Shown here piece by piece: positions 43,157-51,990 of a stretch of DNA of 64,000 nucleotides. Both the position numbers and the translations under genes were made by a program. This DNA comes from Micromonospora humi (lineage in GTDB: Bacteria; Actinomycetota; Actinomycetes; Mycobacteriales; Micromonosporaceae): the NCBI RefSeq assembly GCF_900090105.1, contig NZ_FMDM01000024.1:1-64000 (forward strand). The letters run 5' to 3'. The notes under the pieces were generated by a model. It saw only the letters and a list, made by a program, of their open reading frames with translations, was not told where the DNA came from and ran no database searches. Position 1 is the first letter of the stretch. Each line of letters begins with the position of its first letter.

Positions 43157-43948
43157 ATGCCGCTGACGCACACGCTCGGGTCTATCACGATCACCGCGCT
43201 GCTCGACGGTGCGGGCTCCTTCTTCCAGCCGCGCGCGCAGGCCTTCCCCGACGCCACCGAGGCGCAGTGGCGCGAGGCGGACCGCCGGGACCCGGACGCG
43301 GTCGGGCCGGACGGCGGCTGGTGGCTGCCGTTCCGCGCGTTCGCGCTGCGCCGCGACGACGGGCCGGTCGTCCTGGTCGACGCCGGCATCGGTCCGGCGG
43401 ACGCGCTCGCCGCGAGCTGGGCGCCGGTGCCGGGGCGGCTGCCCGAGGAGCTGTCGGCGGCCGGCATCGACCCGGCGGACGTCCGCACCGTCGTCCTCAC
43501 CCACCTGCACACCGACCACGTCGGCTGGGCCGGGCCGCTCTTCGGCAACGCCGACCATCTCGTCCAGCGCGCGGAGCTGGCCGCGCTGGAGCTGTTCCAT
43601 CCGGAGCTGCCGGCCCGGCTGCTGGGGCCGTTGCGCGCCGCCGGCCGGCTGCGGGTGGTCGACGGCGACACCGAGCTGACCCCCGGGGTACGCGTGCTGA
43701 GCACGCCCGGCCACACCCCCGGCCACCAGTCGGTGCTGGTGGAGCAGGGCGACGACCGCCTCCTGGTCACCGGCGACCTCCTGGTGCACGCGATCCAGTT
43801 GGTCGACCCGTCCCTGCCCTACGCCCACGAGGAGAACCCGCCCGAGGCCCGCCGCACCCGCGAGCACGTCCTGCGCACCCTCACCCCCGTCCTCCTGGCC
43901 ACCCCCCACCTGACCACCCCCTTCACCCCCCACCCCCACCCCGCCTGA
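43157..43948 (+). CDS. MBL-fold metallohydrolase
   Basis: A 263-residue metallo-beta-lactamase-fold hydrolase. The metal site is THLHTDHVGW (H116, H118, D120, H121), followed by STPGHTPGHQS and VTGDLLVHA. It resembles lactonase/N-acyl-homoserine-lactonase-like MBL proteins, but the substrate is unknown. No ribosome binding site is visible and a CATCCT hexamer lies 6 nt before the ATG, so it may be leaderless. The last ten residues are Thr/Pro/His-rich and of doubtful importance. Confidence 0.85.
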   Translation: MPLTHTLGSITITALLDGAGSFFQPRAQAFPDATEAQWREADRRDPDAVGPDGGWWLPFRAFALRRDDGPVVLVDAGIGPADALAASWAPVPGRLPEELSAAGIDPADVRTVVLTHLHTDHVGWAGPLFGNADHLVQRAELAALELFHPELPARLLGPLRAAGRLRVVDGDTELTPGVRVLSTPGHTPGHQSVLVEQGDDRLLVTGDLLVHAIQLVDPSLPYAHEENPPEARRTREHVLRTLTPVLLATPHLTTPFTPHPHPA

Positions 43949-43951
43949 CCC

Positions 43952-44014
43952 CGTCGATCATGAAGTTGGCGGCGTTCTCGATCTCCGGAACTGCCGCCAA
44001 CTTCATGATCGACG
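43952..44014. repeat. 22-bp perfect inverted repeat (REP-like element)
   Basis: Arms at 43952-43973 and 43993-44014 are exact reverse complements of 22 bp, containing GATCATGAAGTTGGC. The 19-nt spacer has an inner GTTC/GAAC pair, so the RNA would form one long hairpin. The sequence is richer in A/T than its surroundings and lies between convergent MBL and mdh genes. It looks like a dispersed palindromic repeat rather than a simple terminator. Confidence 0.75.
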
Positions 44015-44031
44015 CGGTGAGGGACGGGGGA

Positions 44032-44072
44032 CGCTGAAGGGCGGCCGGCGGGACGCCGGCCGCCCTTCAGCG
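44032..44072. terminator. 19-bp terminator hairpin after mdh
   Basis: Arms at 44032-44050 and 44054-44072 are exact complements with a 3-nt loop. It lies 17 nt beyond the mdh stop on the minus strand and can also stop transcription from the MBL side. Confidence 0.8.
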
Positions 44073-44089
44073 GGGTGGTGCTGGGTGGG

Positions 44090-45040
44090 TCAGAGGGAGG
44101 AGATGTCGGCCTGCTTGGCGCGGACGGCCTCGGCGGCCTCCTTCAGGGCGGCCATCTCGTCGGCGTCCAGGTCGGTCTCGACGACCCGCTTCACGCCCTG
44201 CGCGCCGATCTCGGCCTCGACGCCCAGGTAGACGCCGGAGATGCCGTACTCACCGTCGACCCAGGCGCAGACCGGCATGACGTCGCCGGAGTCCTCGGCC
44301 ACGGCCTTCGCCATCCGCGCCGCGGCGGCGGACGGGGCGTAGTAGGCCGAGCCGGTCTTCAGCAGCGCCACGACCTCGGCGCCACCGTTGCGGGTCTTGA
44401 CGACCAGTTCCTCGATCTGCTCGGCCGGCATGACGTCGCGCAGCGGCTTGCCGTTCACCGTGCTCTTGGACGGCACCGGGACCATGGTGTCGCCGTGCGA
44501 GCCGAGGGTCAGGGTCCGCACCGACTTCACCGGTACGCTCAGCGCCTCGGCGACGAAGTTGGTGAACCGGGCGGTGTCGAGCATGCCGGCCTGACCGAGC
44601 ACCCGGTTCTTCGGGAACTGGGTGGCGAGCTGGGCCAGCGCGGTCATCTCGTCGAGCGGGTTCGAGACCACGATGACGACGGCGTTCGGGGCGTACTTGG
44701 CGACGTTCTCGGCGACCTGACGGACGATCTTGGCGTTCGTCTCCAGCAGGTCCATCCGGCTCATGCCCGGCTTGCGGGGCAGCCCGGCGGTGATGACGAC
44801 GACGTCGGAGCCCTCGATGGCCTCGTAGCCCTCGCCGTTCGGGCCGGTGGTGACACCGACGATCGTGGTCTCGAAGCCCTCGACCGGCCGCGACTGGTTG
44901 AGGTCGAGGGCGAGGCCCGCCGGCTTGCCCTCCACGATGTCGGTGATGACGACGGTGTCGAAGACGTCGTACTCGGCCAGGCGCTGTGCGGTGGTGGAGC
45001 CGTAGAAGCCGGCCCCGACGACAGTGACCTTCTTACCCAT
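44090..45040 (-). CDS. mdh: Malate dehydrogenase, LDH-like type
   Basis: A 316-residue NAD-dependent malate dehydrogenase of the lactate-dehydrogenase-like group. It has the Rossmann start VTVVGAGFYGS, the substrate loop LPRKPGMSRMDLL with Arg in the oxaloacetate-specifying position, the NPLDEM segment, and the catalytic His in GSHGDTMVP. It interconverts malate and oxaloacetate. It lies 99 nt downstream of folD on the same strand; the spacer contains an inverted repeat and a good ribosome binding site (GGGAG), so it probably has its own promoter. Confidence 0.93.
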   Translation of the reverse strand: MGKKVTVVGAGFYGSTTAQRLAEYDVFDTVVITDIVEGKPAGLALDLNQSRPVEGFETTIVGVTTGPNGEGYEAIEGSDVVVITAGLPRKPGMSRMDLLETNAKIVRQVAENVAKYAPNAVVIVVSNPLDEMTALAQLATQFPKNRVLGQAGMLDTARFTNFVAEALSVPVKSVRTLTLGSHGDTMVPVPSKSTVNGKPLRDVMPAEQIEELVVKTRNGGAEVVALLKTGSAYYAPSAAAARMAKAVAEDSGDVMPVCAWVDGEYGISGVYLGVEAEIGAQGVKRVVETDLDADEMAALKEAAEAVRAKQADISSL

Positions 45041-45054
45041 GGTCGTCCCACTCC

Positions 45055-45086
45055 CTGATACCAGTCGGTTTCCCGGACCGTATCAG
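45055..45086. repeat. Inverted repeat in mdh promoter region
   Basis: CTGATAC (45055-45061) and GTATCAG (45080-45086) are exact complements with an 18-nt spacer, immediately upstream of mdh. It could be an operator or leader hairpin. Confidence 0.4.
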
Positions 45087-45139
45087 CCATCCTGGCACCG
45101 AACGGGCGAGGGGCGGACGGTTATGACCTGTCTGGGTGG

Positions 45140-46006
45140 TCAGGCGTCCCGTTCGGCCCGCTCGACCACGTTGGTGAGCAGCATGGCCCGGGTCATCGGC
45201 CCGACGCCGCCGGGCATCGGCACCACCTTGCCGGCCACCTGGACCACCTCCGGGTCGACGTCGCCGGTGTAGCGCCCCTTGCCGTCGTCGCCGATCACCC
45301 GGGTGATGCCGACGTCCACCACTGTCGCCCCGGGGGTGACCATGTCGGCGGTGAGCAGCCCGGGCACCCCGGCGGCGACGATGACCACGTCGGCGGCGCG
45401 GGTGTGCGAGGCGAGGTCGAGGGTGCCGGTGTGGCAGAGCGTGACGGTGGCGTTCTCGCTGCGCCGGGTGAGCAGCAGGCCGAGCGGCCGGCCGACCGTG
45501 TTGCCGCGCCCGACCACCGCGACGTTCGCGCCGCGCAGCGGCACGTCGTGCCGGCGCAGCAGTTCGACGATGCCGCGCGGGGTGCAGGGCAGCGGGGCGT
45601 CGTAGCCGAGCACGAGCCGGCCCAGGTTGACCGGGTGCAGGCCGTCGGCGTCCTTGTCCGGGTCGATGGACTCCAGCGCCCGCTGGGTGTCCAGGTGGGC
45701 CGGGAGCGGGAGCTGGACGATGTAGCCGTGGCAGGCCGGGTCGGCGTTCAGCTCGGCGAGCGCCGCGTCGAGTTGCTCCTGGCTCGCGTCGGCGGGCAGC
45801 GTCACCCGCAGCGAGGCGATGCCGACCTCGGCGCAGTCGCGGTGCTTGCCGTTGACGTACGCCTGGGAGCCGGGGTCCTCCCCGACCAGGACCGTGCCGA
45901 GGCCGGGGGTGATGCCGCGCTCCGCGAGCGCCTTGACCCGCGCCCGCAGCTCGTCCTTGATCTCCGCCGCCGTGGCCTTGCCGTCCAGGATCGTCGCCGT
46001 CACCAC
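45140..46006 (-). CDS. folD: Bifunctional methylenetetrahydrofolate dehydrogenase/cyclohydrolase
   Basis: A 288-residue FolD that interconverts methylene-, methenyl- and formyl-tetrahydrofolate, feeding purine synthesis (purN and purH are in the same window). It has SQAYVNGKHRDC with the catalytic Lys, HGYIVQLPLPAHLD, DVDGLHP-like DADGLHPVN, the VVGRGNTVGRP nucleotide loop, and PMPGGVGPMTRAML at the C-terminus. The start is one of two adjacent GTG codons (46006 or 46003). No ribosome binding site is obvious. Confidence 0.94.
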   Translation of the reverse strand: MVTATILDGKATAAEIKDELRARVKALAERGITPGLGTVLVGEDPGSQAYVNGKHRDCAEVGIASLRVTLPADASQEQLDAALAELNADPACHGYIVQLPLPAHLDTQRALESIDPDKDADGLHPVNLGRLVLGYDAPLPCTPRGIVELLRRHDVPLRGANVAVVGRGNTVGRPLGLLLTRRSENATVTLCHTGTLDLASHTRAADVVIVAAGVPGLLTADMVTPGATVVDVGITRVIGDDGKGRYTGDVDPEVVQVAGKVVPMPGGVGPMTRAMLLTNVVERAERDA

Positions 46007-46148
46007 GTGATCGTCTCACGTCTGCGCGGAGGAGCCGCGCCGCCCGGCAAGGACGCGCCGAGGCGTGGCCTTCATCACCGACAGTCACCAGACACCTCGC
46101 GAACCGGAACATTCGGGCACGATGCATCACCACTCCGTTACTCATTCG

Positions 46149-46178
46149 TTGTCGATCCACCGCACCGCGACCTACCGT
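46149..46178 (+). promoter_or_regulatory. Putative promoter of the peptide importer operon
   Basis: TTGTCG (46149-46154), 18 bp, then TACCGT (46173-46178), about 70 nt before the substrate-binding protein start. GAGGAGATGAGGAG precedes the ATG at 46247. The rest of the 240-nt spacer shows no gene. Confidence 0.5.
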
Positions 46179-46246
46179 TACGGCTCGTTGCGCAGCGTCA
46201 CCCAGCGTCGGGCCGACCGCGCAGCGTGAGGAGATGAGGAGACTCC

Positions 46247-47845
46247 ATGCGTGTTCGTAGGCTCGCGGCCTGGACCGCTCTCCCGCTCGCGGTGACCCTG
46301 GGCCTCGCGGCCTGCGGCACGGGCGGCGGCAGCGGCGGCGCAAGCGACCCCGACGCGGCCGTGCGGATCGAGATCGCCGAGCCGCAGCACCTGGTGCCGA
46401 CCAACACCAACGAGACCAGTGGCTCGCAGGTGCTGTCGGCCCTGTTCAGCCCGCTCGTCGACTACGACGAGGCGAACAAGCCGCACGAGGTGGCGGCCGA
46501 CTCGATCACCTCGTCGGACAACAAGGCCTGGACGATCAAGCTGAAGCCCGGCTACACGTTCCACAACGGCGAGAAGGTCACCGCCGACAACTACCTCGAC
46601 GCCTGGAACTACGGCGCGTACGCGCCGAACGGGCAGAACTCCAGCTACTTCTTCGAGAAGATCGCCGGCTACGACGACCTCCAGGGCGAGAAGCCGAAGG
46701 CGAAGACGCTCAGCGGCCTGAAGAAGGTCGACGACCTGACCTTCACGGTGACGCTCACCGAGCCGTACGTGGACTTCAAGACCATGCTCGGCTACACCGC
46801 CTTCTACCCGCTGCCCGAGGCGGCGTTCTCCGCGCCGGGCGTGCTCGCGGAGGGCTACGAGCAGGCGCCGATCGGCCAGGGCCCGTTCAAGATGAAGGGC
46901 AACTGGCAGCACGACGCCAAGGTCGAGGTGGAGAAGTACGACGCGTTCCCGGGCCAGCAGCCCAAGGTGGGCGGCGTCGAGTTCCGGATCTACCAGCAGC
47001 CGACCGCCGCGTACGCGGACGTGCTGTCGGACAACCTCGACGTGATCAAGACGATCCCGACCGAGAACCTGTCGACCGCCGCGACCGACCTCGGCGACCG
47101 GTTCCAGCAGAGCCCGGCCTCGTCGCTCCAGGTGCTGGCGTTCCCGACGTTCCAGAAGGAGTTCAGCAAGCCCGAGGTGCGCAAGGCCATCTCGATGGCG
47201 ATCGACCGGGACGAGATCACCAAGTCGATCTTCAAGGACTCGCAGCAGCCGGCCCGCTCGTTCGTCTCGCCGGTGGTCGCGGGCTACCGGGAGAACACCA
47301 TCGGCGCCGCCGGCTCGTTCGACCCGGCCAAGGCCAAGGCGATGTACGAGGCCGCGGGCGGCCCGAAGAAGATCGAGCTGTCCTACAACGGCGACGGCGG
47401 CCACAAGGACTGGATCGACGCCACCTGCAACCAGCTCAAGGCCAACCTGGGCGTGGAGTGCGTCGGCACCGCCGAGCCGAAGTTCGCGGACCTGCTGACC
47501 AAGCTCAAGCAGAAGCAGTCGGTCGGCCTGTTCCGGATGGGCTGGGTCATGGACTACCCGTCCATGGAGAACTACCTGGGCCCGCTGTACAGCACCAACG
47601 GCTCGTCGAACTACTACGGCTACAGCAACCCGGAGTTCGACAAGCTGCTCGCCGAGGGCGCCCGCGCGGCGACCCAGGACGAGGCGGTCAAGAAGTACCA
47701 GGCCGCGGAGGACCTGCTGGCGCAGGACATGCCGGTGATCCCGCTGCGGTTCGGGCAGAACAACTTCGGTCACTCGACCAAGGTCAAGAACGTCCACGTG
47801 GACCTCTTCGACCGGGTGGACCTGCTGAAGATCGAACGCGCCTGA
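46247..47845 (+). CDS. Peptide ABC transporter substrate-binding lipoprotein (SBP family 5)
   Basis: A 532-residue extracytoplasmic solute-binding protein. The signal peptide ends in the lipobox GLAAC (C23), followed by a Gly/Ser linker. The fold is the DppA/OppA type: QVLSALFSPLVDYD, WTIKLKPGYTFHNGEKVTADNY, and a C-terminal RFGQNNFGHS. It would capture oligopeptides and deliver them to the permeases encoded next. Several cluster-5 proteins bind other solutes, so 'peptide' is by family only. A strong hairpin separates it from the permeases, as is common when the binding protein is made in excess. Confidence 0.9.
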   Translation: MRVRRLAAWTALPLAVTLGLAACGTGGGSGGASDPDAAVRIEIAEPQHLVPTNTNETSGSQVLSALFSPLVDYDEANKPHEVAADSITSSDNKAWTIKLKPGYTFHNGEKVTADNYLDAWNYGAYAPNGQNSSYFFEKIAGYDDLQGEKPKAKTLSGLKKVDDLTFTVTLTEPYVDFKTMLGYTAFYPLPEAAFSAPGVLAEGYEQAPIGQGPFKMKGNWQHDAKVEVEKYDAFPGQQPKVGGVEFRIYQQPTAAYADVLSDNLDVIKTIPTENLSTAATDLGDRFQQSPASSLQVLAFPTFQKEFSKPEVRKAISMAIDRDEITKSIFKDSQQPARSFVSPVVAGYRENTIGAAGSFDPAKAKAMYEAAGGPKKIELSYNGDGGHKDWIDATCNQLKANLGVECVGTAEPKFADLLTKLKQKQSVGLFRMGWVMDYPSMENYLGPLYSTNGSSNYYGYSNPEFDKLLAEGARAATQDEAVKKYQAAEDLLAQDMPVIPLRFGQNNFGHSTKVKNVHVDLFDRVDLLKIERA

Positions 47846-47858
47846 CCTGACCGACCAC

Positions 47859-47891
47859 GGGCCGGGCCACCCCCACCGGGTGGCCCGGCCC
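47859..47891 (+). terminator. Hairpin after the substrate-binding protein gene
   Basis: A perfect 14-bp stem (GGGCCGGGCCACCC and complement) with a 5-nt loop, 13 nt after the stop. It may be a partial terminator or 3' stabiliser giving more binding protein than permease. Confidence 0.75.
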
Positions 47892-47922
47892 TGGCATTGG
47901 CACGCATTTGGCCCGTTTTCGG

Positions 47923-47935
47923 CACACTGGCCAGC
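47923..47935 (+). promoter_or_regulatory. Leaderless-type -10 element for the permease genes
   Basis: CACACT (47923-47928), 7 nt, then the ATG at 47936. This suggests that the permease and ATPase genes also have their own promoter downstream of the hairpin. Confidence 0.45.
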
Positions 47936-48874
47936 ATGCTCCGGTTCATCCTGCGGCGACTGCTCCAGATGGTCCTCGCCTTCTTCGGGACCACGCTGAT
48001 CGTCTACGCGCTGATGTTCGCCGGGCAGGGTGACCCGATCCAGGCGCTCGCCGGGGAACGGCCGGTCACCGCGGCCCAACGCGCCTACCTGACCGAGAAG
48101 TACCACCTGGACGCGACCGGGGTCGGCGGGTTCTTCTACCGCTACCTCAACTATCTCGGCGGCCTGCTCCGGGGCGACCTCGGCCAGTCGCTGACCGGTC
48201 GGCAGATCGGCGACATCCTCGCCGCCGCCTGGCCGGTCACCGTGAAACTCGCAGTGATCGCGATGGCCGTGACCATCCTCGTCGGAGTCACCGCAGGGGT
48301 GATCGCCGGCATCCGGCGGGCGGGCGTCTTCGACCACGCGACGCTCGTGCTCACGCTGCTGGTGCTCGGCATCCCGACCATCGTGCTGGCCCCGCTGGCG
48401 CAGTACTTCCTCGGCGTACGCTGGCCGATCTTCCCGCCCACCGCCGGCGCGCAGCCCTCGCTGTGGGCGCTGCTGCTGCCCGGCATCGTGCTCGGCTCGC
48501 TGTCGCTGGCCACCGCGCTGCGGCTGACCCGCACGTCGGTGTCGGAGAACCTGCGCGCCGACTACGTGCGGACCGCCCGGTCGAAGGGGCTGGTGCGACG
48601 CCGCATCGTCGGCGTGCACGTGCTGCGCAACTCGCTCATCCCGGTGGTCACCTTCCTCGGCGTCGAACTCGGCAACCTGATGAGCGGCGCGATCATCACC
48701 GAGGGCGTGTTCAACATCCCCGGCGTCGGCTTCAACCTGTTCCGCGGCATCCGCACCGAGGACGGGCCGCTGGTGGTCGGCATCGTCAGCGTGCTCGTCG
48801 TGGTCTACCTGCTGTCCAACCTGGTGGTGGACGTGCTCTACGCCGTACTCGACCCGAGGATTCGCTATGAGTGA
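47936..48874 (+). CDS. Peptide ABC transporter permease, DppB type
   Basis: A 312-residue inner-membrane permease with about six helices and the binding-protein-dependent transport signature (the ARSKGL EAA-type loop in DYVRTARSKGLVRRRIVGVHVLRN). N-terminal LRFILRRLLQMVLAFFGTTLIVY is typical of DppB/OppB. It overlaps the second permease by 8 nt. The ATG at 47936 was preferred over an in-frame ATG at 47897 because of the family N-terminus and promoter spacing. Confidence 0.92.
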   Translation: MLRFILRRLLQMVLAFFGTTLIVYALMFAGQGDPIQALAGERPVTAAQRAYLTEKYHLDATGVGGFFYRYLNYLGGLLRGDLGQSLTGRQIGDILAAAWPVTVKLAVIAMAVTILVGVTAGVIAGIRRAGVFDHATLVLTLLVLGIPTIVLAPLAQYFLGVRWPIFPPTAGAQPSLWALLLPGIVLGSLSLATALRLTRTSVSENLRADYVRTARSKGLVRRRIVGVHVLRNSLIPVVTFLGVELGNLMSGAIITEGVFNIPGVGFNLFRGIRTEDGPLVVGIVSVLVVVYLLSNLVVDVLYAVLDPRIRYE

Positions 48875-49823
48875 TTTCGAGACGGTGGCGGCGACCGAGG
48901 ACCAGTCGGCGCGACGGGGCGTCTCCGGCGAGCCCGGCACCCCGGACCGGGCCGGTGAGCCGAACCGGCCGCGCAGCCTGGCCGGGGACGCCTGGCGGGA
49001 CCTGCGCCGCAACCCGGTCTTCTGGCTCAGCCTGCTGCTGGTCGTGCTGGTCGCCGCGATGGCCGTCGCCCCGGGGCTGTTCACCGCCAACGACCCGCGC
49101 GACTGCGTGCTCTCCCGACAGCACGCCGGGCCGTCCGGCGGGGCCATCCTCGGGTACGACTTCCAGGGCTGCGACACGTTCGCCCGGGCGGTCTACGGCG
49201 CCCGGGCCTCGCTGCTGGTCGGCGCGCTGTCGGCGCTGATCACCGGCGTGATCGCGCTGGTCGTCGGGATGCTCGCCGGCTACTTCGGTGGCTGGGTCGA
49301 CGCGGTGCTCTCCCGGGTGATCGACATCGTGCTCGGCATCCCGCTGCTGCTGGCGGCGATCGTGCTGCTCAAGCGGGTCAGCACCAGCGGCGAGACGGTA
49401 CGCCTGTTCGCGGTCATCCTGGTGCTGGCGCTGCTCGGCTGGACCACGGCGGCCCGGGTGGTGCGCTCCTCGGTGATCACCGCCCGGGAGCAGGACTACG
49501 TGGCCGCCGCCCGGATGCTCGGCGCCGGCAACGGCCGGATCATGTGGCGGCACATCCTGCCGAACGCGCTGGCCCCGGCGATCGTGGTGCTCACCATCGC
49601 GCTCGGGTCGTTCATCGCGGCCGAGGCCACGCTGAGCTTCCTCGGCATCGGCCTGAAGGCGCCGACCATCTCCTGGGGCATCGACATCGACGCGGGCCGG
49701 GTGCACATGCGCGAGTCGGCGACGCCGCTGATCGTGCCGTCGACCTTCCTCGCGCTGACCGTGCTCGCCTTCATCATGCTCGGCGACGCGATCCGCGACG
49801 CCTTCGACCCGAAGCTGCGGTGA
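48867..49823 (+). CDS. Peptide ABC transporter permease, DppC type
   Basis: A 318-residue permease of the DppC/OppC type with a hydrophilic N-terminal tail (about 50 residues), helix LLLVVLVAAMAVAPGLF, and the EAA loop DYVAAARMLGAGNGRIMWRHILPN. It pairs with the preceding permease to form the channel. Eight nucleotides overlap at its start; the following ATPase gene starts in a 4-nt GTGA overlap or 9 nt later. Confidence 0.92.
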   Translation: MSDFETVAATEDQSARRGVSGEPGTPDRAGEPNRPRSLAGDAWRDLRRNPVFWLSLLLVVLVAAMAVAPGLFTANDPRDCVLSRQHAGPSGGAILGYDFQGCDTFARAVYGARASLLVGALSALITGVIALVVGMLAGYFGGWVDAVLSRVIDIVLGIPLLLAAIVLLKRVSTSGETVRLFAVILVLALLGWTTAARVVRSSVITAREQDYVAAARMLGAGNGRIMWRHILPNALAPAIVVLTIALGSFIAAEATLSFLGIGLKAPTISWGIDIDAGRVHMRESATPLIVPSTFLALTVLAFIMLGDAIRDAFDPKLR

Positions 49824-50848
49824 GCCCGATGCCGACACCCGTCTCCCCCACCCCGCCGGACGGGCACCTGCTGGAGGTGCGGGACCTGCACGTGGAGTTC
49901 CGCACCGGCGAGGGCGTGGCCCGGGTGATCAACGGGGTGAGCTACCACCTGGACGCCGGCGAGACGCTCGCCGTGCTCGGCGAGTCCGGCTCCGGCAAGT
50001 CGGTCACCGCTCAGGCGATCATGGGCATCCTGGACACCCCGCCCGCGCACGTCCGCTCCGGCGAGATCCGCTACCAGGGGCGGGACCTGCTCACCCTCGG
50101 CGAGGAGGAGCGCCGGCGGATCCGCGGCGCGGAGATCGCGATGATCTTCCAGGACGCGCTGTCCGCGTTGAACCCGGTGTTCCCGGTCGGGTGGCAGATC
50201 GGCGAGTCGCTGCGGCAGCGGGCCGGGCTGTCCCGCGCCGACGCACGCCGACGCACCGTGGAGCTGATGGACCTGGTCCGGATCCCGGCCGCGGCGAAGC
50301 GGCTCGGCGACTACCCGCACCAGTTCTCCGGCGGCATGCGGCAGCGCGTCATGATCGCGATGGCGCTGGCGCTGGACCCGAAGGTGCTGATCGCCGACGA
50401 ACCCACCACCGCGCTCGACGTCACCGTGCAGGCCCAGATCATGGACCTCCTGGCCGACCTGCGGCGGGACCTCGGCATGGCGCTGATCCTGATCACCCAC
50501 GACCTCGGCGTGGTGGCCGGCGTGGCGGACCGGATCGCGGTCATGTACGCGGGCCGGATCATCGAGCACGCCGACGTGCGCGCGCTCTACCGGGCGCCCG
50601 CCCACCCGTACACCAAGGGGTTGCTGGAGTCGATCCCCCGGCTCGACGTGCGCGGCCAGGCGCTGTCGACCATCCGGGGGCTGCCGCCGAACCTGATGCG
50701 GATCCCACCCGGCTGCCCGTTCCACCCCCGCTGCCCCTACGCGCGGCAGGTCTGCGTGGACGAGGTGCCGCACGACCTGGTCCTCGGCGACGGCCGGACC
50801 AGCGCGTGCCACTTCGCGCAGGAGGTTCACGATGACCGTGCCCGCTAG
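49820..50848 (+). CDS. Peptide ABC transporter ATP-binding protein, DppD type
   Basis: A 342-residue ATPase (339 if translation starts at ATG 49829). It has Walker A GESGSGKS, signature FSGGMRQRV, Walker B VLIADEPTTALD and switch His in ITHDLG. The C-terminal region has the family's cysteine motif (PPGCPFHPRCPYARQVC), thought to bind an Fe-S cluster in some DppD proteins. It overlaps the DppF-type gene by 17 nt. Confidence 0.92.
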   Translation: MSPMPTPVSPTPPDGHLLEVRDLHVEFRTGEGVARVINGVSYHLDAGETLAVLGESGSGKSVTAQAIMGILDTPPAHVRSGEIRYQGRDLLTLGEEERRRIRGAEIAMIFQDALSALNPVFPVGWQIGESLRQRAGLSRADARRRTVELMDLVRIPAAAKRLGDYPHQFSGGMRQRVMIAMALALDPKVLIADEPTTALDVTVQAQIMDLLADLRRDLGMALILITHDLGVVAGVADRIAVMYAGRIIEHADVRALYRAPAHPYTKGLLESIPRLDVRGQALSTIRGLPPNLMRIPPGCPFHPRCPYARQVCVDEVPHDLVLGDGRTSACHFAQEVHDDRAR

Positions 50849-51860
50849 CCCCGCCAAGGTCCGGGGCGAGACCATCCTCGGGGTCGACGAACTGGTCAAG
50901 CACTTCCCGATCACCCAGGGCGTCCTGTTCAAGCGGCAGATCGACGCCGTGCGGGCGGTCGACGGGGTGAGCTTCGAGCTGCGTCGCGGCGAGACGCTCG
51001 GCGTGGTCGGCGAGTCCGGCTGCGGCAAGTCCACGCTGGCCCGGCTGCTCATGCGGTTGGAGACGCCGACGTCCGGCCGGGCCACGTTGGAGGGGCGGGA
51101 CCTGTTCGCGGCGTCCGGCGGGGAACTGCGCCGGCTGCGGCGGAACATGCAGATGGTGATGCAGGACCCGTACACCTCGCTCAATCCGCGGATGACAGTG
51201 GGTGACATCGTCGGCGAGCCGTTCGCGATCCATCCGGACGCCGCGCCGAAGGGCAGCCGGCGGCAGCGGGTGCGGGAACTGCTGGACGTGGTCGGGCTCA
51301 ACCCGGAGCACGTCAACCGCTACCCGCACCAGTTCTCCGGCGGCCAGCGGCAGCGCATCGGCATCGCCCGGGCGCTCGCGCTGCGGCCCGACGTCATCGT
51401 CTGCGACGAGCCGGTGTCGGCCCTGGACGTCTCCATCCAGGCCCAGGTGATCAACCTGCTGGAGCAGCTCCAGGACGAGTTCGGCCTCTCCTACATCTTC
51501 ATCGCGCACGACCTGTCGGTGGTCCGGCACATCTGCGACCGGGTGGCGGTGATGTACCTGGGCCGGATCGTGGAGATCGGCACCGAGGAGGAGATCTACC
51601 AGCGCGCCACCCACCCGTACACCCAGGCGCTGCTCTCCGCGGTGCCGGTGCCCGACCCGGAGGCCCGCGACCGGCGGACCGTCATCCGGCTCACCGGCGA
51701 CGTGCCCAGCCCGGCCGACCCGCCGTCCGGCTGCCGGTTCCGCACCCGGTGCTGGAAGGCGGAGGAGGTGTGCGCCGTCCAGGACCCGCAGACGGTGCCC
51801 CGCGCGGCCGACCCGCACCCGTCGGCCTGCCACTTCGCCGAGGTACGCACGGACGTCTGA
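50832..51860 (+). CDS. Peptide ABC transporter ATP-binding protein, DppF type
   Basis: A 342-residue ATPase with Walker A GESGCGKST, signature FSGGQRQRI, Walker B VIVCDEPVSALD and the C-terminal cysteine-containing oligopeptide domain (PPSGCRFRTRCWKAEEVC). It completes a full importer: binding protein, two permeases and two ATPases. GGAGGTTCACG immediately upstream is a strong ribosome binding site. The ATPase at the left edge of the window belongs to the same family but to a different locus. Confidence 0.92.
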   Translation: MTVPASPAKVRGETILGVDELVKHFPITQGVLFKRQIDAVRAVDGVSFELRRGETLGVVGESGCGKSTLARLLMRLETPTSGRATLEGRDLFAASGGELRRLRRNMQMVMQDPYTSLNPRMTVGDIVGEPFAIHPDAAPKGSRRQRVRELLDVVGLNPEHVNRYPHQFSGGQRQRIGIARALALRPDVIVCDEPVSALDVSIQAQVINLLEQLQDEFGLSYIFIAHDLSVVRHICDRVAVMYLGRIVEIGTEEEIYQRATHPYTQALLSAVPVPDPEARDRRTVIRLTGDVPSPADPPSGCRFRTRCWKAEEVCAVQDPQTVPRAADPHPSACHFAEVRTDV

Positions 51861-51896
51861 GGCCCCGTCCCCCGGAGGAAGTGGGGACGAGGCCTC
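51859..51896 (+). terminator. Terminator hairpin after the importer operon
   Basis: GAGGCCCCGTCCCC pairs with GGGGACGAGGCCTC (14 bp, one mismatch) around a 10-nt loop, starting within the stop codon of the DppF-type gene. Confidence 0.65.
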
Positions 51897-51990
51897 GTGG
51901 GACGCGGACGGGGTGCGTGAGGCGCGCCCCCGTGGGCGACAGCGGCACGCCACGGAACCGCCGGGTCGACGCGGCGGAATCCGGTGCGGT

